In this document: piece after piece, positions 1-12,900 of the stretch
Numbering within the stretch: position 1 is the first letter of the stretch
How the letters are laid out: each line of letters begins with the position of its first letter
From: Asterella californica
Taxonomy: Eukaryota > Streptophyta > Marchantiopsida > Marchantiales > Aytoniaceae
DNA: 64,000 bases
NCBI GenBank assembly: GCA_036924285.1
Contig: JAYKYS010000002.1
Location: 2,604,001-2,668,000, forward strand
Direction of reading: 5' to 3'
Notes under the pieces: generated by a model
Database searches by the model: none
What the model was told of the DNA's origin: nothing
The model's input: only the letters and a program-made list of their open reading frames with translations
Translations under genes and position numbers: made by a program

Positions 1-2121
1 TTTTACCCCTTGCGAGATAAATAACTGATTGCACACCGGACATGATGTGTCTTGAATCAATCTCGATCTCATGAAAGAAAGAGTACCCATAGCTAAAATA
101 GAGACGATATCCGATCAAACGGTACTCGTAATAAAGACATCTCGAAAAGAAAACCCACTAAAAAGAAGAACCCTTGTACGTAGAGGAAAAAAACACACTA
201 AATGCAGCTAGAAAGCTCTCCAAGGTCTCTCAAAAATCCTAAACAGAAGACTCTGTAACTCTAAAATCTCAAAAAATCTAAATCTATTTAATACTCACTC
301 ATTTCTCCACAAGATGTACCAATTCTAAGACCAGAAGAAACAAAAATAGAAATGAAAATGAATATGTAAAAACACTGCAATTTCTCATCTCAACACCCTC
401 CCCCACTGTAAAAGCACTCATGTCTCCTCGCCTCCCGCACTCCGCCTCCGCTCCCCCTCTTGCATGCGCCTCCCACTCCACCTAACCCTAGCCACCATTC
501 AAGATGGTGCTCGGTGAAGCTCACTTGACTCTCCAATATCCCTACATTTCTCTTCACTGTAAAACGTCTCTCAAGCTCATCATGATCTGTTTCCTCATCT
601 TCCTAGTTTTCTCCAACATTAATACCATCTACGAGGCAAACATCAAGGTACTTTGTCTCAAGCCGCTCCGAACTAGAATGCAGTTTACGCGCTCCATATC
701 TTAACACTCACTCTACATACGGTGACAAGAGAACTTGGATGTTTTCCATGTAACATTTCTGTGTTTTTATTGTCTTTATGATATTTTGCTTGGATTATTA
801 CTTAAGGTTTAATATATTGATTTTAATTCTCTGATATGACTACATCAGAAAAATGATAAGCTATATGCGATATGGAGATTTCCAACAATTGTTTCCCGTT
901 TTCAACGCAACTTGCCTTGTAAAGGATACAAAGCAATAAGTACTATATGTGTTATTCTAAGATATGTGACGCGGTTAACTATATAGGGCCACTCAAATCT
1001 TGGGCGTAAAATATTACCATAATTACCATGAAAGATTCTACAAGTTTTTGCTATAAATTTTACTTACCACCTCTGGACGTGATACGTAAATTTTATAGTC
1101 ACTGGATGTTTGCAGTCTATGGTCGTAAAACTTATCTCTTGGAAAATATTCAAAACTTTCCAAACGGACATCTATAGAGATTTTGTTGCCCCTGACACAG
1201 CCTGACAATTTAGGCTTGTGAGTATCGGGGTGTGCGGTAGGAAACTGAATTTTCAATTTTGGGGTGTGTAGGTTATCAATGTCTACTGAGAAGGTGTTAA
1301 CTGTAACTCCATAAATGTCACATGATAAATGTAAAGTATCATTTAAATTAAAATTTGTTTAAAATATAAATACTATGTGTTATATGTCAAGTACATGCCG
1401 CGACTCTCGCACAGCATCCATAAGTGCTATATTTGCCGTCGCGCTTCAGGAGTCGTTAGTGTGGCTGCTTGTACTCTAAAACAATAAGTTTTATGAGTAC
1501 TCCAGTTTATAAACGAACTCTTCTTGCTGGAAGGGTTAGTCGATAAATTAAAGCTATTTGCATATTCCTCTCTTCCAAAATTGGAAGAGGTGAATATGCA
1601 TGCATTCTCCACTTCTTCTAGCTTTTGTGGTTCATTGTCTACGTCATATTTTTTGCATGTGTCGTCTGCATTCATTTTTCATTTATCAAACGGTGCTGAT
1701 TCGATTTTCTTCTAGATGGAGATAAGAGTAGAGAAGGTCGTACATCCGAACAAGAACCTCAATGGTTAGTAATATTTTTAAAATAGGTGTTGTGTCAAAC
1801 TATCTTAGTTCTTTATGTTAGGGGATTTTCTTCAAAATGACTATTTTTCTATATTTTTTTTGTTTCTAGAGTGATATTTCAGTCCAATGTGAAATCACCC
1901 GTCGAAGTAAAATATATACCATTCTTGCTCTTGGATGAGGTAGCGAACGATCATTAGGGACAAGGGATGTATAAACATATCAATACGAGTGTGTGCCGTT
2001 GTAACTGCAAGTGGTTATTTTAATAGCAAGACTAGACGCACTCCTTCTTTTTTTAGTTGGGCCGCTTCCGCATTGTTCAAAATCAAAATCCGCTCCTGCA
2101 TTGTTCTCTGATTGAATCTCA
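1..2121. other. No supported gene; AT-rich non-coding stretch
   Basis: I find no convincing coding region here. Short ORFs on both strands (for example 504-704 plus and 299-481 minus) lack recognisable domains, overlap in opposing frames and sit in low-complexity sequence. The only local structure is an 18-bp near-palindrome at 1561-1598, listed separately. The stretch may be host intergenic DNA or very old transposon debris. Confidence 0.5.
1561..1598. repeat. Short near-perfect hairpin
   Basis: CATATTCCTCTCTTCCAA is followed after two bases by TTGGAAGAGGTGAATATG. The arms are complementary at 16 of 18 positions. It could be a transcription-associated hairpin or a small foldback relic. No function can be assigned. 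Confidence 0.5.
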
Positions 2122-2520
2122 TACCAACAAAACTCTAGATATTTACTTGCTCCATGCCTCAAAAGGATTGATGAACTCGGTCCACTCTCTTTTAGTGAAT
2201 ACTTGCTTAATCCACCCCATCACCGGCAGCAAACAGTTCCCCAGGTTATGATGACACATCAGAATAGAACAAGACTTATATTTTAGTTTTAGATACGATG
2301 ATTATTTGACGTGTTACAATATTTTATGATTTAAAAAAATATTCCTAAATTTCTGAACCAGTTCACACACTGTTCATCATGCGCAATCGACATCAGATGT
2401 GTCACGATAACCTAGAGAACTGTCTGCTGCCCGTCAAGGAATGAAACACAACATATTCACTAAGAGGGACGTGATCCGAGTTCATCAATCCTTCTGGAGA
2501 TGGAGCAAGTAAATAATTGA
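2122..2520. repeat. Foldback element with ~150-bp arms
   Basis: The left arm (about 2122-2275) and right arm (about 2385-2520) are reverse complements with scattered mismatches and small gaps. For example, TTACTTGCTCCAT on the left faces ATGGAGCAAGTAA on the right, and GGATTGATGAACTCGG faces CCGAGTTCATCAATCC. The 110-bp loop is AT-rich and non-coding. This is the structure of a foldback/MITE-like element or a long hairpin-RNA locus. The arms have diverged enough that it is not a very recent duplication. Confidence 0.75.
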
Positions 2521-2639
2521 CAAAAGTCCAAATACATACATTAAGATGGTCATAGACGTTATGAAAATCTGAGCTGAAGAATTAAGAATATCATTATTCA
2601 CACATGAACAAATATATATTAGCATGCCTCATTGTCACA

Positions 2640-4310
2640 GTTTACGCTCCCAATCACCTTGCTCGTCGACGAGAGTTCTGGAGTTTGCTACATTTATCTC
2701 TCCCTCTCCCACAGTGGATCTGTTCGAGGGATTGGAATTATATGAAGGTCCCGGCTGACTAGTCAAGGACCGCCAACTTGCTTGCTGGCTCTGAGACATA
2801 TGCTTTTCGACGTTTCAAGCAATACTTCAGCCTTCAGGATGTTATGGCCGAGTTTGCTTTCTCTTTGGGGCTCCTTTTTACTCGTCTTCAGCTTCGGTGT
2901 GGTTCATCATGATGTACTGGATCGAGTATACACTACGATCGCGGACTCGCACTCTTTATTTCACACTTTGGTTACTCTTACTGATCTCCTCACAACGATC
3001 ATTTTCTGATCTCTATTCTCTCGTGATACTCCGTGTCTTTCCTCTCCTGCAAGTCACTCTTGGGTTTACTTTAAGCCGGATGCTGCCCTTTTGCGAGAGA
3101 AGACGGTCCAACAACATGTCTCTTCAGTTTGGCAGTATGTGCACAATGGTGGGTCCTCACTATCACTCACTCAATGTTATTTGGAAGCTTGGACAAGGAT
3201 ACGGCCCTGCATCAAGAAGCTTCAATATGCACAATCTGCCCAACTTTCCCTACTGGACGCTAGCGTCAACATCTGATACGGCTTCAAGATTCTACCATCT
3301 CTTCATCATCGATGGATAGTATTTCTCTACTCATTGTCAATGTCTGTCACCTTGAGGCCCTCCAAGCTTGTGAGCAACGCCTTTGGGCTCAAGATAAGTT
3401 CTTGCATCATTGTGATGTTTTCTCTAAATATCTTTTCACTTGATATAGAGTCAAACGAGCTCGGCTCATGTTACAGTCTCTATAACATGCAGACGGGACT
3501 GTCATTATCGACTGAGCTTAGCTGCTTCAAGAAGTCTCTAACTTTTACACTTCTCTCTACTCTCAACTGCCAATGACTAAGGAAAACTTGGTGGATCTGC
3601 AAACTCTCCTTTCACCACTACGGCTCTAGTTGTCTTCTCATGAACAATGTTGGCTCAGGGAATGCACCTCGTAGACGGAGCTCTTAGAAGTTCTCAGTGA
3701 AATGCTAAAGGAGAAAACGTCTGGTCTAGACATGATTAACACTGAGGCTTTACTAACTTTATGGTCTGTCCTTGGTGCTGACTACACTACCATGGTTCAA
3801 CAATATTGAGAAACCTGTTCTTTTCTGCCCTCGTTTCTTAGTGCATTATTCAACTTATCCCAAAAAGCATGTCTCTTCTCTCTTTGCATGACTGAGGCTC
3901 GATTACATTACTTAATATCTATTATGTGTTTATAGCTAAGGTGCCAGTGATCTGCGTAGCTATTTTGCTTCCATGGTTAGTTCCAATGCAACAACATGGC
4001 TTGATCAAGGGCAAACCAGCTCACAACTGCATTCGGATCTTTGTATTTGCTCATGATCTTCTTAAACGTTAGCGTCGGTCAGCAGCAGTCTCTTTGTTAA
4101 GACTTTGAAAGAGCATATGATCGACTTTCTCATCATTTTATATTTTATATTTTACTTTTCTTTGGCTTCGGCCACGCCTTTGTACACCTACTCTGGATTT
4201 TAACTATTAATGTTATTGCATGCGTCTTAGTCAACGGCTCTCTTACAAGAACCATATCTCTTGTAAGAGATAAGATGTTCGTCAGAGATAGTCCTTGGTT
4301 TCACGCACAT
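2640..4310 (+). mobile_element. Degenerate LINE, 5' part (endonuclease end to early RT)
   Basis: Translation in shifting frames gives a run of non-LTR retrotransposon landmarks. First comes the end of an APE-type endonuclease (FTRLQLRCG followed by LDRVY near 2880-2935). Then the endonuclease-RT linker (YFKPDAALLREK near 3067). Then RT block GLIKGKPAHNCIRI near 3990, FERAYDRLSHHF near 4108 after a frameshift, and a segment resembling the next RT block ending in LVNGSLTRTISL near 4220. Several frameshifts and stops make it inactive. It stops exactly where repeat R1 begins, before the catalytic YADD block. The missing 3' portion resembles what is found at 33.5-35.2 kb in the same orientation. 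Confidence 0.8.
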
Positions 4311-4318
4311 AAGTCTTG

Positions 4319-5132
4319 TTGCGTCAGTGGAAGTTCTTGCTCATTAGGTCATGAAACTCACAACGCTAACTTGCAAATATAATCGTTAGCGTTCATGCAT
4401 TACTCACTTTTATCTCATTTGGTTCGGATCGGAGCCGGATTGTCTCCTTAACTCTCAAGCTCAACATTCTTTAAGTCTCGATCTAGATCCGGCTAGGTCG
4501 ATCCTGAAATATGAGCAAGTCACAACATGACTTTGGGCATACTTCTCATAAAGTCCAAGGTCTTAAATAGCACACTTAACGGTCCAACCGCTCGTATCCG
4601 TCTGGGTCCAGGTTCTCGAACGGTGGTCAAACTTACCATCTCGTTCCTTAGTCTTGTCTCAACCCTTGGGTTGTTCCCAAGTCAAGAAGTCCACGTCTAG
4701 ACTAGAATGCATCTTGGTACTAGTCCCAGTCATCATCTCATGCCCCCAGAGTCCGCTCATTGAACCTTGAGGTCGGGTGACTCGTCTTGGCCCATCCCTC
4801 CTCTTTGATTCCTCTTTGAGAGATCAAAGAGGAGGGCGAGGTCTCCTCTATACGAGAATCTGATCACGAGATCGACTTTAGTTCTCAACTCTCATGTGAG
4901 TTCAAGGAGTTCTTGATATCATTTCAAAGCACTCGCATAGACCTTTCCAATGATATCTTACTCACATCGGTATCTTACTTGGAGCTCCGTCCATAGCTCA
5001 AAATGTTAATGGAGCTCCAACATCTAAAATTTTCTCGAGAAACCGTGGTCCAGTGTCATTAGGACTCTATGTTCGGATCAGTGTCCAACCAGTGTCCAAC
5101 CAGCGTCCGTCTGCACCAGACCCACATCTCGG
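4319..5132 (+). repeat. Repeat R1, copy a, left piece (LTR-like)
   Basis: This non-coding sequence is homologous, with many scattered substitutions, to 25047 onward (R1 copy b). It resumes at 15712 after the insertion of element A. The combined copy is about 1.1 kb, starts near TGTTG and ends near TGACA, which resembles LTR termini. Both copies are in the same orientation. No coding capacity was seen. It could be a solo LTR or one of a pair of LTRs of an older element. Confidence 0.7.
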
Positions 5133-5249
5133 TGTCGATGCGAGATGTAGAAGCGTCATCTGCGTAATGACCCAACCTTTCAATGTCCATGGTGGTAAAA
5201 CCCATGCACGTATCTCTAACCCCAGACGTTTCACATCAAGTTCATCAAC
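5133..5249 (-). other. Element A leader and gag start, inverted
   Basis: Read on the minus strand, this 117-bp segment directly follows the inverted LTR. It contains a block (GATGAACTTGATGTGAAAC) matching the leader just after the 5' LTR of element B (41799 onward). An ATG then opens about 20 codons (MDIERLGHYADDAS...) that would run into the gag frame at 7544 if the segment were flipped back. No TGG-initial primer-binding site is visible in the leader of A or of B. Confidence 0.75.
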
Positions 5250-7543
5250 TATCATAGGGCATGAAATGTGGTCTGGGAATACAAGGGGTATCTAGCTGTG
5301 GAGAAATACAACAAGACCTAGGACCTAACCGATGAAAACTTATGCTTTCACTATCTAATCTATCAGTCTTTTGTCTTGATTACCATCGATCTAATCTGAC
5401 CCAAGTGCAACACATGTGCATCGCGCAAACGACTTGGAGCTCAATCTTATTCTAGGTAAAAGCAGAGCTCATACACGGTACATCTCTGCTTTAGATCCCA
5501 AGCGCTTTTCATACAATCTTTCGGTAATATCCGCTTCACTACTTCTTCTCGACAAACTATCTAAATGCTAGACTCTGATCTTTTACTGTTCGCTTATACG
5601 AGCTTCGTTCAGGAAGATTTCCACAGCAAAGGCAGCCTATTATGCAAGCTTCCCAACGATACAAGGCATTTGAGCAATAAACAACCAAAGAGCCCGGAGC
5701 GTGACATTGAAGATACGGTACCTCGTAGTTGAGGATTTCTAATCGGTGACTTCAGCAAGACGTGACACCTTCGCTGATCATGGTCATATGTCAATCTCAC
5801 AATACAACTTCCTCTTCATCCTTGCAGCATCTCCAAGAAGTCCACCTCCAATCTTCAAGCCGTTTTGTCCAAGACCAACCAAGAGATTTAGGCGAAATCT
5901 CTCTTCGTCTTTCTCGTCACGCTGTAAACTGAACTTGACAACCTCGTGCTCCCACCTCGATCATCCAATTGGGCTCAAACTTCACAGGAAACCCTCTCTG
6001 ACCCTTCTCTACTACTGTATGAAATTTCAACCTCAGATCTCAAACCAACTGTCCGCAATGGATCAAGCCATCCGTCTGTGCTAACCTATGAGCTTTATAG
6101 ATCTCGATGACTAAAATCCTAGATCTCTACACATTCTCTTACCCAAATGAGCTGAAATTTCACATGTGACTAGCTGAAGAGCACACTCTCATCCTGAAAA
6201 GTTTCACTCAGAGATCCAATCCCATGTGCACGGAGCAACTCAAACTTTGAACCCAAAGAAAACTGATTTACTCATATCTCTCAACTGTAACAGCCAACTT
6301 CAATCGACCATTTCGAGAGCAAATCCAACCCAAATGTAGGATTGTGTTACATCAATGTAACCATCACAGAGTGAACTACTCGATCCCCTTGACAGCTCTT
6401 AAATATCACCTCTCAAACCCTCGGATCACTCGAAAATGTCATTCGGGGTATCGATTTGACCCCCCTGACTTTGAACGTCCATCACTCTCTCCTAAGAACC
6501 CCAAATCGGCCGATCTTTGCCTCCCGAGTGTAGCCCGACTCGAGTGCTTTCTAACAAGACCACTCACTCTTCAAATGACCTCCGAGAAGACCTCCAAAAC
6601 CCTAAAACTGTTTGTAGATCTTGAATGGAGTTGATTGGTCGGGAGTAGACCAATAAGAAAAGAGATCTGAAAATCACTTTTACTCCTACTTGGTACCGCA
6701 GAACAAACTATAACCCTAATATCCTCTCACGTCTTCAAGGCATCGGCCTCAACCTTAGGGTAATCACTCTCGTCAAACTATAGAGATCATACTTAACACT
6801 TAAGATTCAATACAAAGTCAAGATGATGACTTTGAACCGATCTACGATGAAAAGTACTACAAAAGAGAATGGAGAAGCCATCACTTGATTACAGTACTCC
6901 TCGCCAAAGTTCCTTGAGCTCCACGCACGATGATTGATCTTTCATAGACAATGACATCGAATATCCATCCAGACGTTGAAAGAGACCTTGTTGGAAAGTT
7001 CAGGTCCATTCACTCCATTCGTCAAAGTAAGATATACACTGTTAAGTCCTAATTCTCTCCGTACGTGACAATTGATAAGATCACCGGAGTAGGCAAGTCC
7101 ATCATCCCCTCCTGAACTCTTCTCCAAAGTAGACGACATAACCACTGTCGAAAGTGATCGCGGTGGATGCAGTGAAGCTTGATATGAAACGGGTTCGGAA
7201 ATGAAAGATTCGAAACTCAATCCAGTCCTTCATCCATAAATACAACTCTTGCAGTTCCTTGCTTATCTCGTAAGACACTAAGACACACTCATGAAATCCA
7301 CCCAAAGAAGAATGTCTCACGAACCTTCGACCCACTATCTTATACCTAAGTTTGACAACAAGAGCCATTCAGCGAATGTTCACTAATCACTGAGTCGGCA
7401 CATCTTATTATCGTGCGATCTCACATCCAGATCTCTGTGAACGTGACACTTAATATGCTTTCATGCGAGCTACACGAAAGGTTCACAAAACACCCAAAAA
7501 AACACAACACATGTTTTGTACTGAATTCACATGTGAGACGTCT
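5250..7543 (-). repeat. Element A 5' LTR in inverted orientation
   Basis: This 2,294-bp segment is the reverse complement of the 3' LTR at 13412-15711, collinear throughout at roughly 90% identity by eye. Examples are CTATCTAAATGCTAGACTCTG facing its complement near 15400, and the GTTACATCAATGTAACC area at 6346 facing 14590. The outer end reads TATCA where TGTCG is expected. The inner end stops 12 bp short of the LTR terminus and abuts gag. ORFs within it are shadows of LTR sequence. Confidence 0.85.
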
Positions 7544-9858
7544 GCTCCAAAAGTGACTAAGCTTTCACGGTCTGACATGCGAGTGTTTGAGATATTCACA
7601 TTGGTAATGCAACAACAACAAGCCACTGAACGAAAAGAGGTAATGGCTACTAGAGGCTTAGAATCTATTGTGAGTTTGTTGGATCAATTTGACAGAAAGA
7701 ACATCTCCAAGTACCTTAAGTACTATTCTGGGGAGATGGAGTTGAGTAAAGTCCCGAAGAGAGAGAGATGGTCAACACATTTGAGCTTGCTTTCGTATCA
7801 GAGATACAGGAGCATGTGAAAGAGATCATCCACTCTCATGGTGCTACATGGGAAGAGTTTACTTTTCAATTAAAAGAAGAATATTTTCTAGAAGATGCAG
7901 ATCGAGTGACTAAGAAGTCATTCATGCAGTGGGTAAACAAACCCAATAAAGGGCTTGTTGCTACAGAGCTATTTAGAGAGTTCGAGAGACAATTCCTTCA
8001 GTTGTCTCGGATGGAGAAGCTCACATTGGAGAACGACAAGGTGGAGCTGTTTCTGCAAGCAGCTAACAATGAGCTACAGAGTTAGTTGGAACTACTTCTA
8101 GAAAATAGGATGGAAGATACTGGACTCATGGCTGATTGGAGTAAGGCTTCTGAAGCAGTGGGTGTACTTGAGAAGCGAGAATATCAGAGAGGAAAGGTGG
8201 TGGTAAGACAAGAAGTGAGATCACCGTCAATCGTGCTACCCCGTAGGCAGTCAACAATACCTAATGTACAAGCACCTATGATACAAGTACCTCCTATTTT
8301 GTTTCTTGCTGTTCCTGTCCTTACGGTTGCACCTCAAAAAGATGCAATAGAGGAATTGGTAAAAGGGATGAGAGACTTGCAGATTAAGCTAACAAGACTA
8401 GAGGAGAAAGGAGGAGTACATGAGAGCAAAACCGCTCCAAAGCAATGATATGTGCAGAGATGTATTTGGTGCGATAGCACTGAACATCATCGGAAGGAAT
8501 GCGAAGACTTTGCTGACATCCTACGGCAAGGAGTGATTTATTGGAAGGAGGGGAAGGTTACCTTGAAGGAGACAGGTGAGATCCTCAAAACTAACTTTGG
8601 AAGAGGAGGAATGAGGTAAGTTTTAGAGGATTATCTTTCACAACATGCTGAAGTATCAGTACAAGCCGCTACTTATGGAGTTGAGGTAGTGAAAGATAGA
8701 GATAGTACTTCTGAAAAGGAAATAAAGACGAGTGAAATATGGAGTCATGTTGTGACCACAATGGAGAAAGGAAAAGCAACAAGGGGTGAGTTACTCAAGG
8801 TGGCCACGACAATCAAAGGTGCTATTGGATGGAGTGATCTAGTACATACAATGTCTGTACACGCCTACTTCGTCAAGAGTCAACATAAGGTTCTCATGGA
8901 GGAGAAGCGTAAGAGAAATGATATTGATCCTAATGAGGAGAGAAGTACTCCTAAGAGGTAGTTACGAGGAGAGAAATCTCGGCTAGATACAACACCGGTG
9001 CGAGAAGAGACTATGGAGGAAGTCTCACCATCTACCACAGAGAGGTCAGAAAGGAGTAAGAAAGATAAGCCTGCTACTTACAAGCTGCAGTCAGATATTG
9101 AAGCAGCTACAGATTTGAAGGGGGTGTTAGAAGAGAGAGTGCTCAACGCGAAGAGATCCTTGGAATAGCAAAAGAGTTCCATGATGTCTATTGACACCAT
9201 CAAGAGGAAGAGGCAGTTGACAAGAGAGACTGCTATGACGAATGCTCTAGACACGAGAATAACGAAGGAGGAGGAGCTAGAGTTAGCTGAATATTGCACC
9301 AACCATAAAGTTTGATTTGCTGTAGATGAAGATGAGAGAGATGATAGAGTTCCCTGTTACTATACTAGGGGACATTGGGCTAGAGATACTACGGAAACCT
9401 TGATGAAGATAGGAGATCTGGCAGACCCGGTGGTTGCTCTCATTGATCATGGATCTAAGATTAACATCGTGTCTAAAGATGTCTATAAACGAGAGAAGTG
9501 GCCCGTTGACATAGAGCATGGTTGGACAGCGAATAACACGCGAGGAGAACTCTACGATGCTTGTCCGGATGTAAAGATAAAGATTGGGGATGTAGTCATA
9601 GAGCAAAACTTTTTTGTTCAAGACACTACTTCGTATCCGGTGATTCTTGGACAGCCATACATTACGGTTGTAAGGCTGGAGACCAAGGTGTTGGATGATG
9701 GATCCGTGTATGCTAGGATTAGAGATCAAGACGGTAAGAGAGCAGTGCAGTTTTTGACTGTATCTCCTAACCATGAGCGCAATCGGGAGAACTTGCAGAG
9801 TGGTTCTCTTCCTAGAGTCACTGAAGAGTTTAAGGATTTTCGCATAGGATCACTATAG
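7544..9858 (+). pseudogene. Element A gag-protease, degenerate
   Basis: The capsid-like region (7544-8400) aligns in order with that of element B, with a frameshift near 7766 and a stop at 8083. The CCHC zinc knuckle CIWCDS...H...C lies at about 8459-8505. The retropepsin-like domain (9400-9858) carries ALIDHGSKIN, in which the usual D-S/T-G triad is D-H-G, and ends with ILGQPYIT and a basic tail. Additional stops are at 8446, 8617, 8959 and 9315 (the last probably CGA to TGA, by comparison with an arginine in B). A small out-of-frame patch lies near 9140-9180. The N-terminal codons were removed to 5133-5190 by the inversion. The protease frame ends at TAG 9856 inside the predicted frameshift pseudoknot. 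Confidence 0.8.
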
Positions 9859-9903
9859 AGCGAGGGTATAGTGATACTGGTACACAAAAGGAGGTACTCT
9901 CGT
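9834..9903 (+). promoter_or_regulatory. Decayed -1 ribosomal frameshift signal (element A)
   Basis: GGATTTT (9834-9840) lies in the zero frame as G GAT TTT, directly after the last -1-frame stop (TAA 9831-9833). It is one base off the GGGTTTT heptamer of elements B and C. After an 8-nt spacer, stem 1 pairs 9849-9857 with 9867-9875 (ATCACTATA/TATAGTGAT, 9 bp). Stem 2 pairs 9860-9866 with 9897-9903 (7 bp, two G-U). The result is an H-type pseudoknot with a 21-nt third loop. The pol frame downstream is homologous to that of B. Confidence 0.65.
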
Positions 9904-12900
9904 CAGCGAAGAGAAGTATCTTTTGTACATGAGTTGTGAGATTTCCTGAGAGTGGATTTGCTTTATATACACAGCTTGTTGATCTATAGAAGTGGGAGCG
10001 GAAGGCTGTGGAAAGAGTCAAAAAAGACCTAGAAAGAGCGTGTGTGCTTGACAAGGAGGATAGAATAGCGGGTGTTTACATGGAGATGAGATTAGAGGAC
10101 CCTTTGGAGGAACTTACCAAGATTGAGAGAACGAGTGAAGATCAATTGGTGGGAATAAATTCTAGAGAGCTCTACTCGATCATAAAGTCATTCCAGAAGT
10201 CAGAAGTCAAGGTTGAAACCAAGTACAAGACGGTGGATAGAAAGGTTAAGCTTGTAGCTCAACCTTTACCCGATGACTTCAACCACCAAGTTCAGCAAGC
10301 TTCCAAGGAGAAAAGCTTAAGGGATCCTCGCCAAGTGGGTCACAAGTTTACTGCAGCTACACTCAAGGAGTTGAAGGTAGGATCCACAGATTTTCTCGTC
10401 CCTATTGAAGAGCAAGAGTTCAAAGAGATGTTGAGTAAGCATGGAAAGGCTTTTTCTTTTGAAGCTTCGGAGATAAGATGTGTGGATCCGAGTGTAGTAG
10501 CTCCAATGATCATCTTTACAGTGTCGCATGCACCTTGGGACTTGAGACCAATCCCTGTACCTAGGGCTCATCTATCTAAGCTTATGGAGCTCTTGAAGGA
10601 GAAGATGCAGATGAAGATTCTCGAATCTTCATTTGCACAGTATTCCACTCGTTAGTTTAGTTCCAAAAAAGAGTGGAGCATTATGCTTCATTCAAGATAT
10701 GCAGCCGGTGAACCAAGTGACTATCATGAATACAAGGATAAGACCAATTGTATGAGAGTTTGCTGAAGCATTTGCAGGAAGAGCGATATATTTCGTGGGA
10801 GATCTCTGCCCCGGATACGATCAATTTGAACTTGCCGAAAGGAGCAAGGATGTCACCACTATGAGGACGCCGTTGAGACTGTTAAGGATGTGCACATTAT
10901 CGCAAGAGGTTACAAACTCAGTGGCGCACATGATGAATGAAATGAATTAAAATCTTATGTGATTTTATTCTGGAGAAGACAATGCCGTTCTTGGATGACA
11001 TTCCAATCAAGGGTTGTCTAGAGAGGAGAAGGATGAAGCGATAGATCAGAGGGGGTGCCGTAAGTTTGTTGTTGATCACATTGCAGATGTTGATAAGATA
11101 TTACCACGACTTGAGGAAGTCCACTTGACGTTATCAGGAGCTAAGTCCTCGTTTGGAGTGCGAGAGGTTGTGATTGTGAGACATTTGTGTGGATGGTTTG
11201 GTCGTAGACCTGACCCAAGTAAGATAGATATCATCAAACGGATGAAGGATACATGTAGTTCCCAAACTGAAGTACGGAGGTTCTTATGAGCTTGTGTGTT
11301 CTATCATGTTTGGATTCTTCACTTTGCACATGTTGCTGATCCTTTGTACGGCTTGCTTCGGAAAGACAAGAAGTTTAAGTGGGACGAGAAGCACTCAGTG
11401 GCAATTCAAAGACTAAAAGAACTGTTGTATTCCCTGCTTGTACTTCGTAGGGTCAACTATGAAGGGAATAAAGCTGTAGTTCTGACTGTTGATAGTAGCC
11501 CTATAGCAATTGGATGGGCTGTGGGGCAAGATGATGAAGGAGGGAACAGGTTTACTATGCGGTTCGACGCAAAGGTTTGAGTGAGACAAAGGAAGTATTC
11601 GCAAGTAAAGCGAGAACTATGGGGGGTGGTTACAGCTATGAAGGCTGAGAAAGATTACCTGATTGGAGCATCGGTGGTTGTGGAGACTGATTGTTTGTCA
11701 TTGTTGGGGATGATTACGAATTGTAGCACTCATGATATTGCTATGCTAAGATGGATAGCGTACATCAAATCATTGAATCCTGAATTCAAGCACATAGCTG
11801 GTAAGAATAACCCGGTAGCAGACATGTTGTCTCGAGCAAGGTATGAAGGAGAGGAAGATATGATCGAGGACACAGAGGATGTTGGCACTATCGTCTTTTC
11901 TAGAGCGCAAAAGAGAGAAGTAGTGTATCCAAAACCAGGAGTTGGACGAGGGTGAATGGATAGATATTGAGCGTTATCTTAGCACGTTGCTGAAGCACCA
12001 TGAATGGAGTGATACACATTTCAAACAGATCAGGAGGAAGGCTTACAGTACCTACTACAAGGTGGTTATCTGTGGAAGCGATCTAAGCGAGATGTTGATC
12101 TACCACAAAGAGTTGTGTGCAAGGAAGAGATGCAGACGCAACTTATTCGAGAGTTCTATGACAGTTTATGGGCTGGACATCGAGGTATTTATGCAACCTT
12201 CACAAAGCTCAAGGAGAGGTACTGGTGGCGTAACTTGTATAGAGATGTTGTGAGGTTTGTAGAATCGTGTCAGACTTGTCAGATGTACTCAGAGATCAGA
12301 CATCGAGACGGTTTGCACCCTACGTATCTGCTTGCAATCCATTACAAATGGGTAGTAGATCTAGTTATCATGCCAATGGGGATATGGTAAATACGGTATT
12401 TGGCTCTTGCTCAAGAGGATCTCTCCAATCAAGTAGAAGGACGGATTTTACGTACAAAATCCATTGAAAGAGTTTGCAGATTCTTGTTAGAGGACGTGAT
12501 TTGTAGGTACATGTGTGTTGGGAAGATTACAGCAGATCGTGGAGAGTTGAATACTCTCAAAGCTAAGCAGTTCTTTGAGAGATGCGGGGTGAAACTAGCT
12601 CTTACTACGACCTACAATCCAGAAGAGAATGCTAAGAGTGAGCAAGGTCATCCTCCTATTGTGAAAGCCATTGTGAAAGCTTGTAGAGGAAGGGTGAAGG
12701 AGTGGCTGAGGTTCTTACCTTTTGCTCTCTGGGCTGATCGCTGCACACATAGTTCAGTGATTGGGTACATGCCAGCAGAACTAATGCAAGGGCAAAAATC
12801 TATCATGTTCATTGAAGAGCATATTCCTATTTGGAGCGTTCTACCTTGGGAGGATAATATGTCTAAGGAGGATCTTCTTGCGCTTCAGATTCGTCAATTG

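Noticed and set aside
299..704. Small membrane-like peptides on opposite strands
   Set aside because: There are hydrophobic stretches but no supporting context, no domains and low-complexity sequence. Not enough to call a gene.
5746..6634. ORFs in the left arm of element A
   Set aside because: They lie in LTR sequence. The mirror-image arm at 13.4-15.7 kb does not preserve the frames.
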